This document shows, in pieces, positions 8,377 to 14,029 of a stretch of 37,580 nucleotides of DNA (its first letter is position 1; every line of letters begins with the position of its first letter). The position numbers were made by a program, and so were the translations under genes. This DNA is from an uncultured Prevotella sp. Its GTDB lineage: Bacteria; Bacteroidota; Bacteroidia; Bacteroidales; Bacteroidaceae. The stretch lies in NCBI GenBank assembly GCA_946404405.1, contig CAMJDL010000032.1, positions 1 through 37,580 on the forward strand, in the 5' to 3' direction. Under the pieces are notes generated by a model. The model saw only the letters and a list, made by a program, of their open reading frames with translations, searched no databases and was not told where the DNA came from.

Positions 8377-9672
8377 CTATTCTAAAAGCTTGGGTAAATG
8401 ATTTATTATTTCACTTTCTGTGATTTGTGCCGTTCCTCCTTCCCCGACCTTGACCTCAATAGGAGACTTTCCTGCCATCTTTTGCAGCAAGTCTGTTAGC
8501 TGTCTGTCTTGTTCCTCTTTCTTTTGTATAATCTTCTCCTTGATGGATGGCATATTTGTCATCCAAGCATCGTTATCTGTAAGCATCAGAGTCAATTTAC
8601 TACAGAGGTCAAGGGCAGCCCCAGGCGATAAGCGCAACAGCTGTTCCTCAATGTAATCAATAGGTACCGAACGTTCTAAGGCATTCCTCAATTTTACAGC
8701 CATATCAGCCATTTGATCGGTCAGCAACCCAACTTCTAATCTCAGTCTGTTTCTTTCCTTCTCCACTTGTTCACGTGTTTCTGGACGATATTCGTCGAGC
8801 ATACGTTGGAAATCCTCAGGGAATAGCGTATCGCATAATTCATTCAATGCGTCAGATGGCTTTGTCTGTTCCATAATATTATAGATGCGCCCCATCTGAC
8901 CTTCAAGTGTTTTGAGCTGCTTTTTCGACAGATTCAGGCTATCCTGCCGATAGCACAATACGCAATAGAAGATGTGAATATGCTGGTGGTATTTAGGTTG
9001 CTGAGCAACAAGATTGGCAACTGCAGAGAAATTGGCCAATCTACAGCCAATTACCCGACGTATCATGACGGAATAGAAATGTTTTAGGAAATCCCAGTTG
9101 TCGCATAAAAGGTTAAAGTTCTCCATCTTTTTCCTGTTATCCCATGAGGTATTCATCAACATGGTAACGCCATGCAGAAACGCCATCAGTTCGCCTGTCT
9201 TATAATCACTATACACTTCAGCCTGGTGTAAATCGCTTTTCAGCGTTTCTGCCAAATGTTGCCAATTGGTGTCATATCCGCCTTCAAGCAATATTCGCAC
9301 CAATTTTTGATAGAGACCAATACCCGTATCTGTTCTCCGTAAAAATTCAGACCAAGACTCCGTAATATCTATTAGGTCGTGTGACTCCGCAAAATTGACA
9401 AATTCATTATCAAGTCTGGTGGTATTCTCAATAAAGGTGAAGCAATACCAATTCCTGTTACTAAACAACTTAGGATCTGCATAAAGATACATTTCATAAT
9501 ATGGTTGCATTTGCCAGTGCAACTCATCCATAATCTTCATTTCCTGACATCTGCGAACTACAAGATTTAACTCCCCCCAGTTAATATCATCCTGAGTGAT
9601 TCTGCCATCTGTAAAATCCTGGAGGTATTTCGTTATTTGCTGTTCTATATAAATAGTTTTGTTGTATGCCAT
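8377..9672 (-). CDS. Unknown protein A of a two-gene accessory operon
   Basis: A 431-residue, mostly helical, soluble protein that I do not recognise. Residues about 280-400 contain charged coiled-coil-like helices (ETREQVEKERNRLRLEVGL; IKEKIIQKKEEQDRQLTDLL). The last 25 residues, VKVGEGGTAQITESEI and onward, repeat a motif found at the start of protein B, which suggests the two proteins share an interaction surface. No signal peptide, transmembrane helix, nuclease motif or P-loop is visible. The gene is first in its operon, with a promoter at 9692-9724 that overlaps the CRISPR terminator. Its place beside the CRISPR locus makes a defence or mobile-element role possible, but nothing in the sequence proves it. 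Confidence 0.75.
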   Translation of the reverse strand: MAYNKTIYIEQQITKYLQDFTDGRITQDDINWGELNLVVRRCQEMKIMDELHWQMQPYYEMYLYADPKLFSNRNWYCFTFIENTTRLDNEFVNFAESHDLIDITESWSEFLRRTDTGIGLYQKLVRILLEGGYDTNWQHLAETLKSDLHQAEVYSDYKTGELMAFLHGVTMLMNTSWDNRKKMENFNLLCDNWDFLKHFYSVMIRRVIGCRLANFSAVANLVAQQPKYHQHIHIFYCVLCYRQDSLNLSKKQLKTLEGQMGRIYNIMEQTKPSDALNELCDTLFPEDFQRMLDEYRPETREQVEKERNRLRLEVGLLTDQMADMAVKLRNALERSVPIDYIEEQLLRLSPGAALDLCSKLTLMLTDNDAWMTNMPSIKEKIIQKKEEQDRQLTDLLQKMAGKSPIEVKVGEGGTAQITESEIINHLPKLLE

Positions 9673-9691
9673 CGCTTTTCATATTTTTCCA

Positions 9692-9724
9692 CAAAGGTAC
9701 AAAAAATCCCGTTTCACTTGCAAG
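9692..9724 (-). promoter_or_regulatory. Promoter of the unknown gene pair
   Basis: On the minus strand CTTG (9721-9724, one mismatch to TTTG) lies 21 bp before TACCTTTG (9692-9699), with the start codon of gene A about 20 bp further on. The -33 part lies in the loop of the CRISPR terminator hairpin. Confidence 0.65.
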
Positions 9725-9731
9725 AAACGGG
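9702..9731 (-). terminator. Factor-independent terminator of the CRISPR transcript
   Basis: On the minus strand a perfect 8-bp stem, CCCGTTTC and GAAACGGG (9708-9731) with an 8-base loop, is followed at once by ATTTTTT. It lies about 38 bp past the degenerate distal repeat, where a crRNA precursor read on the minus strand should stop. The T-run fits only minus-strand transcription. Confidence 0.85.
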
Positions 9732-9768
9732 ACAAGAAAAAGATTCAAAAAATGTTAATTCGCAAAAT

Positions 9769-10000
9769 AGACTATTTCTCTCTCACTTTTACTGTGATCA
9801 CAGTACTCGTACGTAGCCGAAGTGACCGATACGTTGGATATACCTTCATTTTTACTGTGACTCACAGCAGTGGCCAAGCGCAGCGGCTTCAAGGAGTAGT
9901 TGGATATACCTTCATTTTTACTGTGACTCACAGCAAATAAGATGAAGTACTTTCTTTCGGATCAGTTGGATATACCTTCATTTTTACTGTGACTCACAGC
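9769..10000 (-). CRISPR. Small CRISPR array, three perfect 36-bp repeats plus one degenerate
   Basis: Identical 36-bp repeats lie at 9833-9868, 9899-9934 and 9965-10000. They are separated by 30-bp spacers at 9869-9898 and 9935-9964. A fourth, degenerate repeat lies at about 9769-9804, with a 28-bp spacer at 9805-9832; it keeps the ACTGTGA...CACAG part but has lost one base and the outer end. Read on the minus strand, the direction of the nuclease gene, each repeat begins GCTGTGAGTCACAG (a self-complementary element) and ends ATGAAGGTATATCCAAC next to the spacer. The perfect repeats are nearest the putative leader/tracrRNA side and the degenerate one is distal, as expected for minus-strand transcription. 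None of the spacers matches elsewhere in this window by eye. Confidence 0.92.
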
Positions 10001-10103
10001 ACGTCTTTTGCAACATGCTGCTATTCAATAAGAAAGGTATTTCCCGAGTGCAATAAATGCCTCAGGCTAAGGGCATCCAACTGCCCCATAGGATAAATCC
10101 TAT
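10001..10103 (-). ncRNA. Putative tracrRNA between nuclease gene and array
   Basis: Read on the minus strand, this 100-bp gap can fold into three successive hairpins: ATAGGA-TTTA-TCCTAT (10088-10103, spanning the stop codon), GGGCA-loop-TGCCC (10071-10086) and CCTGAG-GCA with TGC-A-CTCGGG (10043-10066). The last needs a G-U pair that exists only in minus-strand RNA. Then comes AAATACCTTTCTTATT (10042-10027). Its ATACCTT is complementary to AAGGTAT in the repeat, and ATT can pair with the AAT just before it. Hairpins followed by an anti-repeat match the plan of Cas12f tracrRNAs. The 5' end may extend into the nuclease coding sequence. No transcript data are available. Confidence 0.6.
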
Positions 10104-11509
10104 TCATCTTTATCTTTTATTATGTCTTTACTATTCGCTATGTTTCGTGCGGCGTTGTAGTCGGCTTGCTCCTTCTCGCCATACTTCTTGCATTCTGGGT
10201 TTTCGCAGATAAATGTAGTTCCCTGACGGAATCCACGTTGTCCACACCATGAGCATGTCTGGCTGGTGTATGCAGGGCGTATCTTCTCAACCTTGATACC
10301 ATATTTAGCAGCTTTATATTTTATCATGCTCTGCAATTCGTAGTACGACCAGTTGCGCAACACGAATTCCTTTCGCTCGTCAGCATTGCCGTCATCGTCT
10401 TTTCCAAACCCCGAAAGGTCTTCCAAATGAATGGTGGCAGCATGGGCCTTAATTGCAAATTGCACGACATCGCGACTAAATAAATGGTTTTGATTGTTTA
10501 CCCAATTACGCTCAGCCTTTTTTAGTCGTTCAAGCGGCTCCAATTTCTTTGCCCGACCCTTGCCTCCTGCTGTTCCCTTCAGTTTTTGCAGAGATTTTTT
10601 ACGGCGCTGGAATTGCAAACGTGTATTCAAAAAGTGTTCACGATCACCAATATACATCTGTTCCTCTGTGCAATTCGTTGCTACATATGCCGGATAATTG
10701 ATACCCAGGTCAACACCCACCACAATCTTTTTGTTCAATTCAACATACTCTTGAGGTATCTTGACAACCAACAGCAGGAAGTATTTTGTTAAGCCATCGC
10801 GCTTGACCATCTGAATGGATGAATTGCACAACTGGTAGTCTCCGTCATAGTCCTTGTCAAGTTTCAAGCACCTGCTCACAATCAAGCGATTATTGCTTCT
10901 GTCCCTACCAAAGTGGAACTTGAAGCGAATATCGTTGTACCAGCGAAGATAGAATTCCTTCTCCTCTTCTTTATATTCTATTCTCAGGCTCTTGTCCCAT
11001 GCGAAGGGTATAGGCATACCTTTCTTATAATTACGAATGGATCGCTCACCACGCTTAACGTCTCGGGCATCGGTATTGAAAGTGGCATATACTCCCTGCT
11101 TCAGACAATCCAGAATTTTCGCAAAAATCTTTGTTTCGAGTTCTGTGACGAACCTATAGGAAAGGCTTTGAGTAGACATTTCCGTAGCGTACTTGCAGAT
11201 AGCCAGTTCTTGGTCCGACATTTCTTTCTCTGCAGTAGCAAGCCTCTCTTTCAAATCCGCAATCAAATCAACATCCTGCTTCTTTTCAGCTCTCGCCAAC
11301 TCTCTCAACAACGAAAGATATTCATCATGCTTCAATCTCACCATAGACGACACATGTTCGTCCAGATACAGCTTAGATGAAACATTGTTAGCTGCCTTGT
11401 ACAGATTGTCGTTGATATGGTACAGCAATAACCGTTGCTCTTTCTGCTGTTCCTCAGAAAGTCCTTCCGTACAAAGTGTGAGTTCTATCTTTCGAGTTAT
11501 TGTTGGCAT
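10100..11509 (-). CDS. cas12f: Compact Cas12f-like (type V-F/V-U) RNA-guided nuclease
   Basis: A 469-residue protein of the TnpB/Cas12 superfamily. The C-terminal half is a split RuvC nuclease: RuvC-I with Asp267 in VVGVDLGINYPAYVA, RuvC-II with Glu363 in IHLEDLSG, and RuvC-III with Asp450 in QADYNAARNIA. A zinc finger lies between II and III (Cys419, Cys422, Cys435, Cys440). All catalytic acids are present, so it should be an active nuclease. The N-terminal 260 residues, with a charged helical stretch at 60-105, would be the guide-RNA and target-binding lobe. At 469 residues it falls in the Cas12f size range (about 400-550) and far below Cas12a/b. The array and candidate tracrRNA lie directly downstream in the same direction. 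Without the array it would be called a TnpB transposase accessory protein; no tnpA or IS end is seen. The subtype rests on size and repeat end, not on a tree. Confidence 0.82.
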   Translation of the reverse strand: MPTITRKIELTLCTEGLSEEQQKEQRLLLYHINDNLYKAANNVSSKLYLDEHVSSMVRLKHDEYLSLLRELARAEKKQDVDLIADLKERLATAEKEMSDQELAICKYATEMSTQSLSYRFVTELETKIFAKILDCLKQGVYATFNTDARDVKRGERSIRNYKKGMPIPFAWDKSLRIEYKEEEKEFYLRWYNDIRFKFHFGRDRSNNRLIVSRCLKLDKDYDGDYQLCNSSIQMVKRDGLTKYFLLLVVKIPQEYVELNKKIVVGVDLGINYPAYVATNCTEEQMYIGDREHFLNTRLQFQRRKKSLQKLKGTAGGKGRAKKLEPLERLKKAERNWVNNQNHLFSRDVVQFAIKAHAATIHLEDLSGFGKDDDGNADERKEFVLRNWSYYELQSMIKYKAAKYGIKVEKIRPAYTSQTCSWCGQRGFRQGTTFICENPECKKYGEKEQADYNAARNIANSKDIIKDKDE

Positions 11510-11634
11510 GCTTTTTGTCAGATGTTGTCTAGAGGTATTATTAGTGTAGAATATATGTCCTTCAGTTATATTTCTCTCAGCCCATAGGCATCTTCGGTTT
11601 TAAGGGTTATACATTCTATAGTTTCTGGATAATG

Positions 11635-11847
11635 TCATCCAGCGTGAATATCTTCCTGACGGATGGCGTCTAGCTTCTCCTGATTCAGAATACCCTCGTC
11701 CCAAAGGCGATCTGCCTCTGCATCAAGCTGTGCTTGAAAATGGCGGGTCAGTACCGTCTGAACCTCACGAGCATAATCCTCACTGTTGTTGAAAGCAAAG
11801 AGCTTCAACAAGTGCATCTGGGTTGGATTTAATGCAGTTGCTTCCAT
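11635..11847 (-). CDS. Small antitoxin-like protein upstream of the nuclease gene
   Basis: About 70 residues (MEATALNPTQMHLLKLFAFN...), resembling a small Bacteroidota family that I recall next to PIN-type or other toxin genes; no toxin gene is visible here. It is helical with an acidic C-terminal half (EADRLWDEGILNQEKLDAIRQED). The frame also has an ATG three codons earlier at 11856; I prefer the MEATALNP start because relatives begin this way. A consensus promoter lies just upstream at 11870-11900. The 125-bp gap to the nuclease gene has no clear terminator, so read-through into the CRISPR locus is possible. Function is unproven. Confidence 0.65.
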   Translation of the reverse strand: MEATALNPTQMHLLKLFAFNNSEDYAREVQTVLTRHFQAQLDAEADRLWDEGILNQEKLDAIRQEDIHAG

Positions 11848-11869
11848 ACGTTTCATATTATTACGACGG

Positions 11870-11900
11870 CAAAGATAGTAATTAATTTCTAAAATACAAA
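11870..11900 (-). promoter_or_regulatory. Consensus promoter of the antitoxin-like gene and perhaps the CRISPR locus
   Basis: On the minus strand TTTG (11897-11900) is followed after 19 bp by TATCTTTG (11870-11877). This is a full match to the Bacteroidota promoter. No comparable promoter is visible between 11510 and 11634, so it may also supply the nuclease transcript. Confidence 0.75.
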
Positions 11901-11940
11901 GAAATCAGCTGAAAAGTTGCATATCATATTAAACTCAAAA

Positions 11941-11976
11941 CCTTGCAATCTTGCAACCTTGCAACCTTGCATAAGG
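11941..11976. repeat. 8-bp iteron array, left arm of an inverted pair
   Basis: Four 8-bp units (CCTTGCAA, TCTTGCAA, CCTTGCAA, CCTTGCAT) followed by AAGG. Its reverse complement matches the array at 12090-12124, so the two form long imperfect inverted repeats around AT-rich DNA. Confidence 0.85.
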
Positions 11977-12089
11977 CCTATTTAATAATATAGGTAGGTA
12001 GTAAGGTGTTATATAAGTTAATATATGTATAATAATATATATTAGTATTAATATTTTTAGCGTGTATAATATGAAAACCATACGAACTA

Positions 12090-12124
12090 CCTTATGCAAG
12101 ATTGCAAGGATGCAAGATCGCAAG
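12090..12124. repeat. 8-bp iteron array, right arm of an inverted pair
   Basis: CCTTA followed by TGCAAGAT, TGCAAGGA, TGCAAGAT and CGCAAGA. It is opposed to 11941-11976 and shares its unit with the array at 4675-4698. Confidence 0.85.
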
Positions 12125-12163
12125 AAATAGTGCGCTCAGAGTTTAATGATGCTAAACCCTCGT

Positions 12164-12200
12164 TTTACCGTCACTAATCCCGCACTTTAGTGGCGGTAAA
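12164..12200. repeat. 37-bp palindrome, copy 1
   Basis: TTTACCGTCACTAA at the left pairs with TTTAGTGGCGGTAAA at the right, imperfectly. It nearly matches the perfect 37-bp palindrome at 33069-33105. Here it lies 28 bp upstream of the HU-like gene promoter. Confidence 0.8.
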
Positions 12201-12227
12201 ATTTATCGAAAAAAAGTTGGGAAAATG

Positions 12228-12259
12228 TTTGGTAGTTTCAGAAATTTTTCTTACCTTTG
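12228..12259 (+). promoter_or_regulatory. Consensus promoter of the HU-like gene
   Basis: TTTG (12228-12231), 20 bp, TACCTTTG (12252-12259). It matches the Bacteroidota consensus exactly and leaves a leader of about 70 bases. Confidence 0.8.
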
Positions 12260-12337
12260 TAGTGTTAATACAAGAGGTCGGAAAGAGGCGGCCCGACAGA
12301 CAAGTTCGCCTTAATAATCTAATACCAAAAACACATT

Positions 12338-12979
12338 ATGGCAGTAAGAAAAATTGCAATGGTCGTGAATCTGCGACAGAACAAGAACCAAACGTCTCAG
12401 GGCTTTGGCAAGTGGTACCCCGAGGTGGACGAGAAGAAGCCGCTGGACCTGAAGGGCTTCTGCGCCCACATGACCGAGCACGGCAAGCTGGCCGACTACC
12501 AGATGGTAGTGCTGGTGGTGCAGCAGGTCGTGGAGTGTCTGAAGGAGCTGGTCGTCCAGGGTCAGCCCGTCAAGCTGGAGGGTCTGGGCACGTTCGGCCC
12601 CTCGCTGGAGAGCGTGAAGAACGGCGCCGTGTCGGTGGAGGCCGCTATGGCCACGGGAATGGCCAACCTGATTGAGGGCGTGCACATGAACTTCACCCCC
12701 GAGAACACCAAGGGCGAGAAGCTGACCTCGCGAGCCCTGAAGGAGGAGTGCATGTTCGATGCCGGCTACGTGGTGGAGAGCATCAAGCGCACCGTGGACG
12801 GCAAGGTGAAGCGCTTCCAGAACAAGACGCCCATCAGCTACATCATGGCGCCCAACGGCACCAACGCCCCCAGCAACACGGGCGGTTCGGGCACGAATAC
12901 CGGCGGCAACACGGGCGGTAACACCGGAGGCAACAATGGTGGCGGCGGTGGCGGTGACGACGAGCCGGACGAGAACTGA
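12338..12979 (+). CDS. HU/IHF-like DNA-binding protein with Gly/Asn-rich tail
   Basis: A 213-residue protein of the Bacteroidota HU-related family. Residues about 1-125 form the HU fold: LADYQMVVLVVQQVVECLKELVVQGQPVKLEGLGTFGP is the typical dimer helix and strand in shape. An additional segment (about 125-165) follows. The last 45 residues are a low-complexity tail of Gly, Asn, Thr and Ser ending in an acidic tip (DDEPDEN). Classical HU is about 90 residues, so this is a long variant. Such genes often sit beside VirE-N/DUF3987 modules in this phylum, and here the primase-like operon lies 5 kb away on the other strand. The DNA is more GC-rich than the genes to its left. Nucleoid or replication-accessory function is inferred. 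Confidence 0.85.
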   Translation: MAVRKIAMVVNLRQNKNQTSQGFGKWYPEVDEKKPLDLKGFCAHMTEHGKLADYQMVVLVVQQVVECLKELVVQGQPVKLEGLGTFGPSLESVKNGAVSVEAAMATGMANLIEGVHMNFTPENTKGEKLTSRALKEECMFDAGYVVESIKRTVDGKVKRFQNKTPISYIMAPNGTNAPSNTGGSGTNTGGNTGGNTGGNNGGGGGGDDEPDEN

Positions 12980-12985
12980 TGATTG

Positions 12986-13034
12986 CTATTAGCTGTTAGC
13001 TATTAGCAATTGGCTGATGTCTGATGTAAGATGT
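12986..13034. repeat. Degenerate heptamer array after the HU-like gene
   Basis: Seven 7-bp units in register: CTATTAG, CTGTTAG, CTATTAG, CAATTGG, CTGATGT, CTGATGT, AAGATGT. The unit drifts along the array. Confidence 0.75.
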
Positions 13035-13051
13035 TAAATTTGGGCCTACTT

Positions 13052-13083
13052 TTTGGTGGGCTCAGATTTTTTTTGTACCTTCG
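13052..13083 (+). promoter_or_regulatory. Promoter of the porD-like/recN operon
   Basis: TTTG (13052-13055), 20 bp, TACCTTCG (13076-13083). One mismatch in the -7 element. The start codon of the porD-like gene follows 9 bp later. Confidence 0.65.
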
Positions 13084-13092
13084 CAGCGATTT

Positions 13093-14025
13093 ATGAATAT
13101 CAACGAAATGACAGGACGCGGACTGCATAAAATAGGATTGCTGGTGGCTCTGATGCTGTGCACCCCATTCGTGACGGTGGCGCAGGAGCTGCAGGTGAAA
13201 ATCAACATCAATACGCAGCAGGTGGGCACGTCGGACAAGAGCGTGTTCGAGAACCTGCAGCAAACGCTGGAGCAATGGATGAACGACCGCCAATGGACGG
13301 ACCTGCAGTTCCAGCAGAACGAGCGCATCGCGGTGAGCTTCAACCTGACGGTGACGAAGTACGACAAGGCCAACAACCGCATTTCCTGCACGGCCATGAT
13401 TCAGGCCAACCGCCCCGTCTACAACTCGTCGTACACCACGACGCTGTATAATAATAAGGATGGCGACTTCAACTTCGACTTCGCGCAGTTTGACCAGCTG
13501 AACTACAACGACGAGACGATAGATAACCAGCTGACGGCGCTGATGGCGTACTATGCCTACCTGATTATCGGGCTGGATCTGGACTCGTTCTCGCCCTTGG
13601 GCGGTACCGACATCCTGCAGCGTTGCATGCAGCTGACGAACAATGCGCAGGACTTGGGATTCCCCGGGTGGAAGGCCTTCGAGACCTCGCGCAACCGCTT
13701 TGCCATCATCAACGACTATCTGGACGAGGCCATGAAGCCTTTCCGCCAATTGCAGTACGACTACTACCGCAAGGGGCTGGACGAGATGGCGCAGAATGCC
13801 GAGCGCGGGCGCACGAACGTGACCGAGGCGCTGCATCAGCTGAAAAAGGCGCACGAGGAGAAGCCCCTGTCGCTGTTGCCGCAGATTTGGACGGACTACA
13901 AGCGCGACGAGTTGGCCAACATCTACAAGGGCAAGGGTACGGCCAAGGAGAAGGAGACGGTTTACGAGCTGCTGTTTAATCTGAATGCGGCGCAGTCGAA
14001 CGCGTGGAACAAAATCAAGGAGTAG
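13093..14025 (+). CDS. porD: DUF4835 family / type IX secretion protein PorD-like
   Basis: A 310-residue exported protein with a signal peptide (GLLVALMLCTPFVTVAQ) cleaved near residue 31. The mature start, ELQVKININTQQVGTSDKSVFENLQQTLEQW in character, and its place directly ahead of recN match the DUF4835 family, which is described as the type IX secretion component PorD. The family contributes to the outer-membrane secretion machinery of Bacteroidota. Length is normal. ATG 13108 is an alternative start five codons in. The gene ends 4 bp before recN, and its 3' end supplies an AAGGAG ribosome-binding site for recN. The T9SS link agrees with the sorting-tail protein at 31174-31878. Confidence 0.75.
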   Translation: MNINEMTGRGLHKIGLLVALMLCTPFVTVAQELQVKININTQQVGTSDKSVFENLQQTLEQWMNDRQWTDLQFQQNERIAVSFNLTVTKYDKANNRISCTAMIQANRPVYNSSYTTTLYNNKDGDFNFDFAQFDQLNYNDETIDNQLTALMAYYAYLIIGLDLDSFSPLGGTDILQRCMQLTNNAQDLGFPGWKAFETSRNRFAIINDYLDEAMKPFRQLQYDYYRKGLDEMAQNAERGRTNVTEALHQLKKAHEEKPLSLLPQIWTDYKRDELANIYKGKGTAKEKETVYELLFNLNAAQSNAWNKIKE

Positions 14026-14029
14026 AACC

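Larger units (their letters stand above)
11848..12337. other. 490-bp divergent intergenic region at the island edge
   Basis: No gene is supported here. It holds, in order, the promoter of the small antitoxin-like gene (minus), an iteron array, about 110 bp of very AT-rich DNA, an opposed iteron array, a 37-bp palindrome and the HU-like gene promoter (plus). A 62-codon open frame on the minus strand (11935-12123) is only low-complexity translation of the iterons and AT-rich DNA. Confidence 0.75.

Noticed and set aside
9659..9940. Plus-strand ORF of 93 codons over the array
   Set aside because: It translates the repeats themselves (the same peptide twice) and lacks a plausible start region.
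10100..11509. IS200/IS605 TnpB transposon remnant
   Set aside because: No tnpA and no recognisable element ends are seen, while a repeat-spacer array and candidate tracrRNA follow directly. TnpB ancestry is likely, but a live insertion sequence is not supported.
11935..12123. Minus-strand ORF of 62 codons between the iteron arrays
   Set aside because: It is built from iterons and AT-rich DNA, giving Ile/Tyr/Leu-rich low-complexity sequence without homology signs.
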